Positions 1 through 8,900 are shown, counted from the stretch's first letter. The stretch: 64,000 nt of DNA from Nitrososphaera sp. (GCF_013388945.1 NZ_JACAEH010000004.1:124001-188000); one strand, 5' to 3'. The notes: generated by a model not told the origin, from the sequence alone. Program-made: numbers and translations.

Positions 1-240
1 GCAGGCGACCCCGCAGTTCTCGCGGACTGCTTTGCGCAGCACGTCGCCTTTTACAGGCAGGACCACTTTTTTGGCCTGTACGGTCCGCTGAAAGAAGCTG
101 AATTAACGGCAGATATCAGGGCCGCGCTTGTCCGCAGGATGGTTATGGTCTGCTACAACAAAAAGAGCGAGAAAGAGCTGGGCACGCACCCGCTCATACC
201 GGTGTACGTCTGGTTCAGGGACCGTGCAGGGTTGAAATAG
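1..240 (+). CDS. C-terminal part of an unrecognised protein (5' truncated by the window)
   Basis: The frame is open from the first base of the window and stops with TAG at 238-240, giving 79 residues. The tail is rich in aromatic and basic residues and ends in FRDRAGLK. I do not recognise a family. Codon usage is GC-rich at third positions like the neighbouring genes, so it is probably the real end of a gene. It converges on the VWA-protein gene, whose stop lies 20 nt away. The start and any N-terminal domain are outside the window. Confidence 0.6.
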   Translation, partial: AGDPAVLADCFAQHVAFYRQDHFFGLYGPLKEAELTADIRAALVRRMVMVCYNKKSEKELGTHPLIPVYVWFRDRAGLK

Positions 241-259
241 AAAAAGGAAAGAGGGGAGG

Positions 260-1411
260 TCAGGCTACCGTCGAGTCGAACAGCGCTCCCTGGTCTACTG
301 CTGCAGCTCCGCTCTGGTCGTGCGGAACTGTCACCAGCACCTCGCCGGTGCACGAGCCGCCTGCTCCGTCGTCGGCGCTGAACATGATGTGGTACACCCT
401 GCCGTCGCCGGTGCCAGACCTCTCGGACCTTACTTCCGCGGTGCCCGTTCCAACTCCCGCGCCGTCAGGCGACTTGTCCCCGTCGCCAAGGCCGTTTGTG
501 GGCTCGTCCTGGAAGATGCCGGTTATGGTGACTGTCACCTCGTCGCCGTCTGCGTCAGTCACGCCTTCGATGGTCACGCTCTGCATCTTGTGGTTCGGCG
601 GCCACAGAGTGGCAACGCTTGGCGCCGCTGCGCTGCAGTCAGGCTCCTCGTTTGCGGTTCCGCAGGTCTCTATGATGGCAAGGATTGCGTCAGCAGTTCC
701 CGTGCCGTCGGCAGCAGTTGTTATGAACACGCCGCCGCTTGTCGTGGCGTCGTCTGCAAGTATGGCTGCCTGGCCCGCATAGTCGCCGGCTGTCGGGACG
801 AACACGTCGGATATCCTGATGCCAAGGCCGGCCGCAGTCACTGCCACGTCGTGCATCCTGGCAACGTCTGCCGGGTCGGTGACGTCGTCAAATCCGCCTG
901 GCGGGGCGTCGGTTATCAGGATGAGGATGTTCACTGCCCCTGCCCTCCACGGCTCGTCAAAGTCGCCTGTCTGTCCCGGCCTTGCAGCCAGATTGTTGAT
1001 TGCCGTGTTCTTGGCTTCGTCTGATGCCTCTGGCAGGCCGGCTCCGCCGCCTGCAACCGTGGCAGCTATTGATGCTTCAACCGCGGCAAGGCTGATTGTC
1101 AGCTCGTGGTGGACCGTCACGTCGTCCTTGAATGTTATGTATCCAAGACGCAGGTCGTCGTCTGCCGTGTCCGGCATGCCGTCAGGACCCGACGCTGCCT
1201 GCGCCTGGTCTATGATGGTCGGCAGCGACCCTACGACGTTGGCGATTGCGCCGCCCATGCTTCCGGTGTCGTCCAGTGCTATGGCTATGTCCATCGGCCC
1301 GCAGAATTTCTGCGCTTCTGCGTTCCTCGGGACAAATGCTGTCGCAAAGACTGCCCCCACCAGCAAGAGCGAGAGCAGCATCGTGCTTGAGAACGTAAGA
1401 TATTGCGTCAT
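260..1411 (-). CDS. Secreted von Willebrand factor A domain protein
   Basis: The 383-residue product starts at the ATG giving MTQYL. It carries a signal peptide (residues 1-34, hydrophobic core LLSLLLVGAVFATAF, likely cut after AEA). A VWA domain follows with a MIDAS-like motif DIAIALDDTGSMGG. The region LILITDAPPGGFDD, in the position of the fifth VWA strand, and a second Asp-rich loop fit metal-dependent ligand binding. After a Cys-containing linker comes an Ig/HYR-like module with the common LWPPNHKM motif and a GIFQDEP segment. There is no transmembrane tail and no PEFG-like sorting signal. The protein probably acts outside the cell in adhesion or envelope interactions; the ligand is unknown. 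A longer in-frame start at 1492 would add residues in front of the signal peptide and is less likely. Confidence 0.85.
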   Translation of the reverse strand: MTQYLTFSSTMLLSLLLVGAVFATAFVPRNAEAQKFCGPMDIAIALDDTGSMGGAIANVVGSLPTIIDQAQAASGPDGMPDTADDDLRLGYITFKDDVTVHHELTISLAAVEASIAATVAGGGAGLPEASDEAKNTAINNLAARPGQTGDFDEPWRAGAVNILILITDAPPGGFDDVTDPADVARMHDVAVTAAGLGIRISDVFVPTAGDYAGQAAILADDATTSGGVFITTAADGTGTADAILAIIETCGTANEEPDCSAAAPSVATLWPPNHKMQSVTIEGVTDADGDEVTVTITGIFQDEPTNGLGDGDKSPDGAGVGTGTAEVRSERSGTGDGRVYHIMFSADDGAGGSCTGEVLVTVPHDQSGAAAVDQGALFDSTVA

Positions 1412-1506
1412 CGGAAGTGACAGACGGTTGAAAATGAAATAAAGCTGGCTCACCTTGCCAATGCTCATTGGAAAAGTGAGTAACTTTTCCAAGCTACAAT
1501 GTTATG

Positions 1507-1809
1507 TCAGGTTGATGAAAGCAGTGCTGCCGCGCCATCGGTGAACTGCGTCCGGTAAAGATTCATCCCGCTTTCGCTCAAGGATATGACTTGAAAGCCT
1601 TCCTCGTCTTTTTCCCTCCTGATGAGGTCCAGCATGTCCATCCAGGCAAGGTAGAGCATGCACTTGTCATAGCCAAGGCCAGACTTCATGGCAAGGTGGG
1701 TCTTTTTCATCCGGGGGCTGGACTGCAGGATGATGATTATGCGTCGGACTATGCTCCACTCTATGCGCTTTAGCTCTCTCTTGCTGTCTCTCAGACCTGT
1801 GCCCTCCAA
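1507..1809 (-). CDS. Small winged-helix DNA-binding regulator (HTH_45-like)
   Basis: The core reads KRELKRIEWSIVRRIIIIL, then HLAMKSGLGYDKCMLYLAWMDML and a wing ending in LSESG. This is the pattern of the short archaeal winged-helix regulators (about 90-100 residues) that are greatly expanded in Thaumarchaeota. The open frame runs back to 2022, but that would overlap the opposite-strand gene starting at 1915. I therefore place the start at the TTG at 1809, which gives 100 residues and matches the family length. It is probably a transcription factor acting as a dimer; the target is unknown. The start codon is an inference. Confidence 0.7.
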   Translation of the reverse strand: MEGTGLRDSKRELKRIEWSIVRRIIIILQSSPRMKKTHLAMKSGLGYDKCMLYLAWMDMLDLIRREKDEEGFQVISLSESGMNLYRTQFTDGAAALLSST

Positions 1810-1914
1810 GGGGTATCTACTTGAGAAGTCGCTTGCTAAAGAAGTTTTTGGCAGGTGTGAACATGACAGAAAGGCAATCGCGTAGTGCAGCGATAATATA
1901 CTGAAAAACGTCAA

Positions 1915-2370
1915 ATGCTTGCGTTGCCTGCTCCAATGGTCAGGTTTTCCGAGTTTCTTGGAATCGGCTATTTTGGAGACGAAAGGCAGAGCGTTATTGC
2001 GCCGATTTTTGACTCCCGACACAACGCCGAAAAGGGATGGTCAAGAGTTGCCGACAGCCGGCCGGCGTTCCACGCCGTCTTTGTGCAGCACGAGCAAAAG
2101 TACGAGTTTATCGCCTACCCGCTTGAAATGGACGAGGGCAGGATAAACTACGTCCTGTACAGGTCGTTTTCAAGCCTCGGCAGCCTGCGCAGGTTCAAAG
2201 AGACGCTGGGCGGGCGCACGTTCATCAAGTTTGGCTGGCACGACCTGACAAAGCCCGAAAAATTCGACGTGATGCCGGCCTATGCCACAGTCGACGGCGT
2301 AGAGTTTGTCGCCCCAAATGACATCAAGCCCGGCTCGCTTGTCGACAGGATAAGGAAAAACGAGCTTTAA
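1915..2370 (+). CDS. Conserved-looking hypothetical protein, 151 aa
   Basis: The product is soluble and mixed alpha/beta, with no signal peptide or membrane segment. I recognise no family. Notable segments are GYFGDERQSVIAPIFDS, a QKYEFIAYPLEMDEGRINYVLYRSF strand pair, and a C-terminal FVAPNDIKPGSLVDRIRKNEL. Strong GC3 codon bias supports coding. The first ATG (1915) lies close to a second one at 1936, and either could be used. It is divergent from the winged-helix regulator, with about 105 bp between the two starts, so that regulator may control it; this is only a positional argument. A strong hairpin follows the stop. Confidence 0.65.
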   Translation: MLALPAPMVRFSEFLGIGYFGDERQSVIAPIFDSRHNAEKGWSRVADSRPAFHAVFVQHEQKYEFIAYPLEMDEGRINYVLYRSFSSLGSLRRFKETLGGRTFIKFGWHDLTKPEKFDVMPAYATVDGVEFVAPNDIKPGSLVDRIRKNEL

Positions 2371-2380
2371 GTGGTTAGGG

Positions 2381-2406
2381 CCCGCCCGGCTTTTGTTCCG
2401 GGCGGG
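2381..2406 (+). terminator. GC-rich hairpin just after the 151-aa gene
   Basis: A perfect 9-bp inverted repeat, CCCGCCCGG / CCGGGCGGG, with an 8-nt T-rich loop starts 10 nt after the stop codon at 2370. Position and stability suggest a 3'-end or transcript-stabilising structure. There is no U-tract after it, so it is not a classic bacterial-type terminator. Confidence 0.55.
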
Positions 2407-2418
2407 AGGTGATTTGAG

Positions 2419-2493
2419 ACTTGCTGGTTTACAACTGATATGCAGTGCGACCACAGTGGTCTCACGCTGCATACCAGTCGGAAACTTGCTGGT
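2419..2493. repeat. Hairpin bracketed by a 10-bp direct repeat
   Basis: ACTTGCTGGT occurs at 2419-2428 and again at 2484-2493. Between them lies a long imperfect palindrome (about 2434-2478). Its outer arms ACTG/CAGT and TATGCAG/CTGCATA and its inner arms CCAC/GTGG surround small internal loops. There is no coding potential. It could be a structured RNA, a small mobile-element remnant, or the 3' UTR of the upstream gene. Confidence 0.45.
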
Positions 2494-2520
2494 AGATGCC
2501 AACGCCAGTCTTCCTGGAAA

Positions 2521-2548
2521 TTAGGCATGCCTAATTAGGTCAGCCTAA
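2521..2548. promoter_or_regulatory. Tandem DtxR/IdeR-type iron boxes
   Basis: Two adjacent 14-bp sites are visible. TTAGGCATGCCTAA (2521-2534) is a perfect palindrome, and TTAGGTCAGCCTAA (2535-2548) is nearly so. Both match the TTAGGnnnnCCTAA core recognised by DtxR/IdeR metalloregulators in bacteria and by their archaeal relatives. They abut the TATA element at 2549-2556, so bound repressor would cover the TFB-recognition region and block initiation. The controlled gene is the one starting at 2655. The regulator itself is not in this window. Confidence 0.75.
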
Positions 2549-2556
2549 TATTTAAA
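2549..2556 (+). promoter_or_regulatory. TATA box of the iron-box gene
   Basis: TATTTAAA directly follows the tandem iron boxes. Transcription would start near 2575-2582. That is downstream of the TTG at 2571 and leaves about 75 nt of leader before the ATG at 2655, so the shorter start is favoured. Confidence 0.6.
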
Positions 2557-2654
2557 CGGTCCCAGCTTTCTTGCCCCAGAAAACCCTGCATGTATGCACG
2601 CAATCCGGGAAAATTCTTATCTCATACTCCAGCCAAAGATTGCTAACTGCAGCC

Positions 2655-3011
2655 ATGGCCGGGAAAAATGGTCTCTGCGAGAAGATAGGGGAGATGCGAA
2701 ACGTCCAGGCAGTGTTCCTTGTGCACGACGGAAGCATCGTGCAGTGGAAGGCCAGAAGGGGCGTCAGGACTCCGTCGCCGGAGCAGATGGACAACGTCGT
2801 GGTGCAGAGGCACATGATACTTGCGCTTGCGCGGGCGCACGAAGGCTTTCTCGGCAAGTTCCACTACAACCTGAGCCGGTACGACGACTCTGACATACTG
2901 CTCTTTGACACGCCGGCCGGGAAAAAATCGATGCTGATGGTCATGGTGAAAAAGCCGTACGAGCTTGACGGGCTCTTGCACGAGATTCGCGGCGCGCTAA
3001 GGGACTATTGA
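2655..3011 (+). CDS. Roadblock-like small protein under an iron-box promoter
   Basis: The 118-residue product begins MAGKNGLCEKIGEM. The order of predicted elements is helix, NVQAVFLVHDGSIV hairpin, long helix (MDNVVVQRHMILALARA), two or three strands (DILLFDTPAG, SMLMVMVKK) and a C-terminal helix. This resembles the Roadblock/LC7 fold common in archaea as GTPase or signalling partners, but no signature motif proves it. The frame extends to a TTG at 2571, but the TATA position argues for the ATG. The tandem DtxR-type boxes upstream suggest it is expressed according to iron status. The next gene (racemase-like) has its own TATA and follows after 37 nt. Confidence 0.65.
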   Translation: MAGKNGLCEKIGEMRNVQAVFLVHDGSIVQWKARRGVRTPSPEQMDNVVVQRHMILALARAHEGFLGKFHYNLSRYDDSDILLFDTPAGKKSMLMVMVKKPYELDGLLHEIRGALRDY

Positions 3012-3017
3012 TCTACG

Positions 3018-3023
3018 TTTATA
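3018..3023 (+). promoter_or_regulatory. TATA box for the racemase-like gene
   Basis: TTTATA is centred about 28 nt before the TTG at 3049. This spacing places the transcript start at or next to the start codon, i.e. a leaderless mRNA. Confidence 0.5.
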
Positions 3024-3048
3024 CCCTATTTGATAGATAGCATCACAG

Positions 3049-3849
3049 TTGACGAACAACCCGATAGCCGTGTTTGATTCCGGCATAGGCTCGCTTTCCA
3101 TAATCAAGGAGCTTCGGCGCGAGCTTCCTGCAGAGGACCTGCTGTACTTTGCCGACAGGGCGCACTTTCCGTACGGCAACATGTCGCACAAGGAGCTTTA
3201 CGAGATAGTCTTTAACACTATAAACTACCTGAAAAGGTTCAAGCCAAAGCTCATAGTCCTTGCGTCAAACACGCCGTCGGTGCAGGTGCTTGAAGAGGTA
3301 AAAAAGAGGGTGACAGACGTCCCGGTAATTGGCGTCAGGCCGCCGCTCAAAGAGGCTGCAAGGATGACAAAGAAGAAGCACATCGGGATACTTGCGACTG
3401 CCGGCACAGTGAACAGCAAGGAGCTTGAAGCCCAGATAAGGAAGGAGGTGCCGCAGCACATCCTTGTTACAAAGTTCAACGCGTCGCCCATCGTGCAGCT
3501 CGTGGAGCAGGGAGTGCACCTGACCGACGAGCGCAGGACGTTTGACGTGATTTCAAGGGTGCTCGGCGACGATGCCGACGAAAAGATAGACGTCATCACG
3601 CTTTCAAGCACGCACCTGCCCTTTGTCAAGCGCTACCTGAATGCGCTTTTGCCAACAGTCAGGTTCGTCGACCCCGCGCAGATGGTCGCAAAGGACGTGA
3701 GGAAATTCTTGAAGTTCTACAGGATGACAAAGAAGAGCGGGAGCGGGAAACTGCAGATCCTGGTTTCTGACGGCAAGCGCGAGTTTGAAAAGTCGGTGCG
3801 GGCCATGGGCGTGAGGGAGCCGGTCGAGGAAGTCTTTCTCACGTTCTAG
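3049..3849 (+). CDS. Asp/Glu racemase-fold protein (MurI-like) lacking both catalytic cysteines
   Basis: The 266 residues match glutamate racemase end to end: DSGIGSLS near the start, ADRAHFPYGNMS, an IGILATAGTV segment and a THLPF segment. The two catalytic motifs are altered. The usual CNTAS is SNTPS here (Ser73), and the usual GCTHYP is SSTHLP (Ser187). In family enzymes these two cysteines are the acid/base pair that moves the alpha proton, so ordinary racemisation is unlikely. Archaea of this group make no peptidoglycan, so a MurI role is not expected. The fold, substrate loop and length are kept, which suggests a selected function (ligand binding or different chemistry) rather than decay. 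The start is TTG; an upstream TATA implies a leaderless message. Confidence 0.85.
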   Translation: MTNNPIAVFDSGIGSLSIIKELRRELPAEDLLYFADRAHFPYGNMSHKELYEIVFNTINYLKRFKPKLIVLASNTPSVQVLEEVKKRVTDVPVIGVRPPLKEAARMTKKKHIGILATAGTVNSKELEAQIRKEVPQHILVTKFNASPIVQLVEQGVHLTDERRTFDVISRVLGDDADEKIDVITLSSTHLPFVKRYLNALLPTVRFVDPAQMVAKDVRKFLKFYRMTKKSGSGKLQILVSDGKREFEKSVRAMGVREPVEEVFLTF

Positions 3850-4075
3850 CAGACCCAGCTGCGCACGTAAAATTTGTAAAATAATAAAGATATTTTGATA
3901 TTAGTTCTGGATTTGTCTGAATGCCGATAGAGAATTACATCCATGTTCTTGCATTATGAAAACTATTGCAGCGTTGTTAGTGCTAATATGCCGTTGCTAC
4001 TAGGCCAAAGCCCGCAGTAGATTGCGCAATTGCATTTTACCAACCAATATCATCTGCATCTGCGAACTATAGGGC

Positions 4076-4447
4076 ATGTCGTCATTCCGGATCGGTGAAA
4101 CGCTCGAATCGCGCTATGTGCGGGACGGGGACGGGCTGTTTTTGGACAGGCCGGCGCATGCGCTGCAGAGCACTCTGCTCGACGAGAAGGCAAGGCTTGT
4201 TTGCAAGGAGCTCGGGCTCAGCTACAGCGCGATGAGCCCGGTCCAGAGGCTGTTCCTCACGCACTATAGGTGCTCCGTCTGCAAGCTCGTGCCGCTGTAC
4301 TTCCTTGACCTGGCGCACCCAAAGAAGGCCCGGTGCGGCAAGTGCGGGCATCTGGTGTCGTTCACAAGCTCGGGCAAGTACGGCAAGATGAGGAAAAAGC
4401 TGGCTCTTGTGCTGCAGATAAAGGGAGGCGGGGAAAGTGTTTCGTAA
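4076..4447 (+). CDS. Zinc-ribbon hypothetical protein, 123 aa
   Basis: An N-terminal helical part (residues 1-60) is followed by a four-cysteine ribbon, YRCSVC ... ARCGKC, near residues 65-92, and a basic tail (KYGKMRKKLALVL). The ribbon likely binds one zinc ion. Binding of nucleic acid or a protein partner is possible but not shown. The gene overlaps the next one by 11 nt, so the two are probably co-translated. The family was not recognised. Confidence 0.65.
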   Translation: MSSFRIGETLESRYVRDGDGLFLDRPAHALQSTLLDEKARLVCKELGLSYSAMSPVQRLFLTHYRCSVCKLVPLYFLDLAHPKKARCGKCGHLVSFTSSGKYGKMRKKLALVLQIKGGGESVS

Positions 4448-4697
4448 CAGCGTAGACGCGTTCCTCTATCTCCTTGACGGCAGGGAGCAGGAAGAGCACC
4501 CGGCGCACAGCGTGAAGAGCATAGAGGTGGATATCAAGTACATGGCAAACGGCATCAAGAGGTGCGGCGTTCAGGTCATGTATGACGACGGGGTTGGATA
4601 CGGCGTGGAGGCGTACGACAAGGAGGCAGACGAGCTGTACAGGGAGGCCAAGATCCGGTCCTGCCTCCGCAAGGCGCCCCTGCTGACTGTCACCTGA
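4437..4697 (+). CDS. Hypothetical protein, 86 aa, coupled to the zinc-ribbon gene
   Basis: It starts at GTG inside the 3' end of the preceding gene (11-nt overlap in another frame). It encodes a small acidic alpha/beta protein with the core KSIEVDIKYMANGIKRCGVQ. No known domain was recognised. The tight overlap suggests its product works with the zinc-ribbon protein. It ends 2 nt from the convergent cyclase gene. Confidence 0.6.
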   Translation: MFRNSVDAFLYLLDGREQEEHPAHSVKSIEVDIKYMANGIKRCGVQVMYDDGVGYGVEAYDKEADELYREAKIRSCLRKAPLLTVT

Positions 4698-4698
4698 C

Positions 4699-5889
4699 TT
4701 ACCATTCGAACCTGTACGACAGGCCCGGGGGCATCTCCTTCCGAGACCATTTTGCGATATTGCGACTGCCGGCCTTTGTTATTGCCGGCTGCACGCTGGT
4801 CTTCTTTTTCGCCTCCGTCTCGAGGCTCACCTCGTAAACGGTTGGCGCCTTCATGCCGGCGGGGTAGTCCATGGCGATGGCAAACTTGCCGCACGCAACC
4901 AAAAACGCGTTTTCAAAGTACCTTTCAGGCTCTTCCACGTCGTACTCCAAGACGTAGCGGCTGCGCTCGCCTTTTTCCACCGGCGTGTTGAAGAGTGTGG
5001 TGAACTCTTTTTGCCGCGGCTTGTCGATGCTGATGCTCGATATCTTCAGGTCGTGGCCGTGGTCGTCGTAGACTTTGATGTTCAGCTCGTCAAACGTCTT
5101 GTCCACGTCGGAAGTTATGCCGTGCAGGACGTGGTGTATCGGGTCGTCAGAGATGTTTTCTATCTCGTAGGTCCGCTTGTAGTGCATGAGCTGCGTCTTG
5201 GAGTTTTTCAGAGTCATATCCACCTGCACAAACGGGTATAATGCAGTCTTTACCAGTCGCGACGCTTCTCTGCCCATCTTGCTCCTCTGGAACGAGCCTT
5301 TCACCGGCGGCCTGGGGTTGCCAAAGCCGGTTCCGTACGCAGAGTAGAGCAAAAGCGCCTGCCCGTGCTTTATGGAATAGTCGTGGACAGGCTTTATCAT
5401 CCTCTTGTACTCGTCTGAAAGCTCGCGAAGGTCCTCTGCCATCCTGGTGCTCACAAGTATGTGGCCGTCGTCGCCAAGGTCCATGACGCGCCTTGCAATT
5501 ATTATGCCCGGTCCCCAGACGTTCTTGTTCCCAAGCACGTCGTTTACAACAAACACGTTGCCTGCGTGCATCCCCACCCTAACCCGCACGGTTTCCGAGG
5601 GGATCTTGTCCCGGTTGTACTGCGCAAGGCGCTTGTGGAGCTCTATTGCAAGCTGCAGCGGGAACTGGGGCCCCTGCAAGAATCCTATTGCCATGCCGTC
5701 GCCTGTCGGGAGCACGAGCATCAGCTCCTTCGGCGTCTCCTTGAAGGCGGCGCACTCCATGATGCACTTGTTCAGCGTCTCTATCTTTTTGATCTGGGTC
5801 TTGGTGGACATCGCAGGGTCCGAGAGGCCGACTATGTCAACGAAGAAGAAATTGGCATGGATGAGGTTGAGGTTGGAAAGGATTGTCAA
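4699..5889 (-). CDS. Class III nucleotidyl cyclase-domain protein
   Basis: The N-terminal ~190 residues form a cyclase homology domain. FFFVDIVGLSDPAM carries the first metal Asp, TGDGMAIGF the second, and VRVGMHAGNVF ... NVWGPGIIIARRVMDLGDDGHILVS the dimer-interface and late elements. Class III enzymes of this type make cyclic AMP or GMP as dimers. The C-terminal ~200 residues are a separate, mostly beta domain (LMHYKRTYEIENISDDPIHHV, ending in YRFEW) that I do not recognise; it may sense a ligand. There is no membrane segment, so the protein should be cytoplasmic. The start is TTG, with a TATA-like TACTATATC at 5905-5913 just upstream. Cyclases are uncommon in archaea and the second messenger is not predictable from sequence. 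Confidence 0.8.
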   Translation of the reverse strand: MTILSNLNLIHANFFFVDIVGLSDPAMSTKTQIKKIETLNKCIMECAAFKETPKELMLVLPTGDGMAIGFLQGPQFPLQLAIELHKRLAQYNRDKIPSETVRVRVGMHAGNVFVVNDVLGNKNVWGPGIIIARRVMDLGDDGHILVSTRMAEDLRELSDEYKRMIKPVHDYSIKHGQALLLYSAYGTGFGNPRPPVKGSFQRSKMGREASRLVKTALYPFVQVDMTLKNSKTQLMHYKRTYEIENISDDPIHHVLHGITSDVDKTFDELNIKVYDDHGHDLKISSISIDKPRQKEFTTLFNTPVEKGERSRYVLEYDVEEPERYFENAFLVACGKFAIAMDYPAGMKAPTVYEVSLETEAKKKTSVQPAITKAGSRNIAKWSRKEMPPGLSYRFEW

Positions 5890-5947
5890 GCGTGAAGATA
5901 CGCGTACTATATCCCGCTTTCAGATAAAGTTATTCGGCCAAAAGAGG

Positions 5948-8900
5948 TCACACCTTCAGCGCTTTCTGGAAGGCGTCTGACAGGGGCCACGGAGAGTCGA
6001 CGCCGCTCCAGACCATCACCAGAACTGTGTAGTTGCCGCGGCGAAGGTCTATTGTTTCAGAGACCTCCTGTTCGGCGCCCCTTTCAAGCGTGCCCGTCGA
6101 TACGTGGACGTACTGCGTGATGCCGGCCCTGTCAAGCACCTGAATTATCACCGCGTAGTCCTGGGAGAGCCTCTGCGCGTTCTTTACCGTCGTTGACAGG
6201 GCGATTTTTCCCTCGGCAGTCTTGCTTGCCAGCGGCTTGTCAGACACGATTGACATTTTCTTCAGAGGATAGGCCTCAAAGTACGAGTCTGGGTACGTGC
6301 CGTCGTCTATCACTGCCGCGACGACCGGCGAAAGCGAGGTGAGCTTTGCCCTGATAACCTTTGCATTAGTGTCGACGCTTACTGTCACGTCCTCCCACCC
6401 TGCGCCGGTGTAGTGCAGCAACCGCAATTCTGATTCTTGCGCAAACGGCGGGAGCAGCGAGGGGTCGTACGGTATGACAATCTCGATAGGCCCGGAGAAC
6501 GTGACGCCGGAAGTGTCGATTTCATAGACCGTGCCCACGGTTGCATAAGGCGTGCTTCCCTGGCTGCCTGCAACTACCACCTTGCCAGTGCTGCCAGAGA
6601 CCGATGAAAATATGCCGGGCATCTGTGAAGGTGTAGAAACGCTCACCCTCACGTTTCCGGTCGCCTGGATGCTGGCAAAGCTCAGCCCTATCGTCTTGCC
6701 GCCTACTGACACGGACGTGTTCACGTTGCTGCCAGAGCTGACAGGCGCCGCAGATGAGCTGGACGAGCCGGGTGTGCTTCCGCCGCCGGCTCCGGGGATG
6801 ATGCTCTGGAGCACGTTTGCGGTTATCTTGACGCCGCCGATTGCAAACTTGGACCAGTGTCCGGGCTCAAGCTCGTATCCGCAGTACTGGCCTGTGTCAA
6901 GGGACGGCACCCTAGTGGGCTTTGTTACCGTGGTCCACTGGTTCAGGCCCTCGTCAAAGAAAAAGAGCGAGACGTCGGGGCATCCGTCTGACAGCTTGTC
7001 GACGTTCAGGTTCCTGTCGACCAGAACCCTCACCTTGGGGGAGCCCTGGAACGCCGACGGGCTGGAAAAGTTGGTGCCTGAAAAGTCGCCGGCAAAGTCC
7101 ACCGTCAGAAACATCGCAGGCGTTTCCAGTATCGACGTGGGCGGGGCAGGCGTCCCTGAAGGGACGGTGTCTGTCACGCCGACGCTGAACGCGGCGTTGT
7201 CCACCGAGCCGGCGCTTGTAAAGGTCATCTCTACGTTCTTGAGCTGGCCCGAGCCTGTTGCAGTCGGGGTCAGGCTGTCAAACAGGACCGTCATGCCCGG
7301 CAGTGTCTTTTCCAAGACTGGCGTCATGACGAACTTGTTGTCAGAGCCCTGCTGCCCGATTACGATTGGCGGGATGATGTACACCTTGTTTGTAACAAGG
7401 TTCTGCTCCGGCGAGCCGTATGTGGGGATGGTGTAGGCCGACTTCAAGTCCTGTATGGAGGAGTTGGCAGGCGCTTCTGCTGCAAAAGAGATTGTCGGAA
7501 GTGTGGTGACCTCCGCGGGCGGGACTAGCAGTCCCTGCGGCAGGTCGTTCACGGTCTGGACAGGCGTGTTGTTGACGGCCGCCCCGCGGAGCACAAAGTT
7601 GTTGAACTCGACACTTGTCAGGTCAGGCGCAGGGATTTCAAGGGTCTGCTCTACCACCTGACCGGTAGGAATGTTTTCAAAGATGACGACTGGCGACTGC
7701 TGGGTCGCGTGCACGCTTGCAGTTATCTCCTCGACCACCCTTGCAAAGCCGGCCGGGACCTGGGTCTCTTCAATTGCAAAGGTGCCAAATTCCACGTTGT
7801 TGAGCAGTATGACGCCGTTTGTAGTGTTAGAGTCCTCCGGCATCCCGTCCTGCACCACAAGCGAAGACGTGAGGGTGAACGGGTTTGGAGTTATGGTAAA
7901 GCGCGCGCCCTCAAGCAGATTGGTCGTGCTCTGAAGCACCTTCTTTATCGTGAGCGTGCCTTTCCTGTCGTTCACTGTAACGTTTACGGTGTCCGGGGCG
8001 CTGTTGGCTTTGCCGTCGTTCACCACCAGCCGGAATGTCAGGGTGACTGTAGAGGTTATCGTCGGGGCGGTGAACGTGGGCGAGGCGGCGCTTGCGCTTG
8101 ACAGCGCCACTGCCGGGCCGCCGGTCTGCGTCCACGAAAAAGCCAGCGCGTCGTTATCAGGGTCGGAGCTTGCCGCCCCGTTGAGGGTCACCAAGTTGCC
8201 CTCGTCAACTGTCTGGTCTGCTCCTGCGTTTGCTACCGGCTGTCTGTTTTTCATTGCTGTTGTGCTGTCTGAAAAGCCCAGCTGGTCTGCAACAGCGCCG
8301 GGGATCGTGAACTTTGTGAAGAAAATTTCGTGACCACCGGCAGAAAGGTCTTCCCAGACTGCGTATACGGTATTCCCAGATATCGCCACCTCGGGGACCG
8401 TTGAATCGCCGGTGTTTTTGCTGAGGTTGAGTTTCACATCAAAAGTGGAGCCGCTGTTGGCGCTGTGGCGGAACAGTATTTCAGCAGGCGAGGACGCATC
8501 ATCCCACGTGACAGCAACGCTGCTGCCGGCCGAAGTGACAAAGGGGTCAAGCGAAGAGCCCGAGTTGCTGCTGAGGTTTACTGCCGAGCCGAACGTGGCG
8601 CCGCTGTCGGTGCTTTTGGAAAACATGATCTCGTCGTTTCCAGATGTATCGTCCTGCCATGCCAAGTAGACATTTGAGCCTGTAAAAGACACCCAGGGCC
8701 AGTCCGAAGAGCCCGAGTTGCTGCTGAGGTTTACCGGCGCACTGAACGACGTGCCGCTGTCGGTGCTCCTTGCATACATGATGTCAAAGTTGCCGGGAGT
8801 GTTGTCTGTCCATGCCACAATGACGTTGGTGCCCGATGCCGAAACGATTGGAAGCTCTGAGGTGCCAAGGTTTCCGCTCAGGTTTGCAGATGCGCTGAAG

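Noticed and set aside
320-1442. Long plus-strand open frames across the VWA gene
   Set aside because: They are antisense frames favoured by GC-rich codons; the minus-strand frame has signal peptide and VWA motifs.
2170-2502. 110-codon minus-strand frame over the 3' end of the 151-aa gene
   Set aside because: Most of it is antisense to a better supported gene and the rest covers the hairpins.
3049-3849. Annotation as an active glutamate racemase (MurI)
   Set aside because: Both catalytic cysteines are serine; family membership is kept but not the activity.
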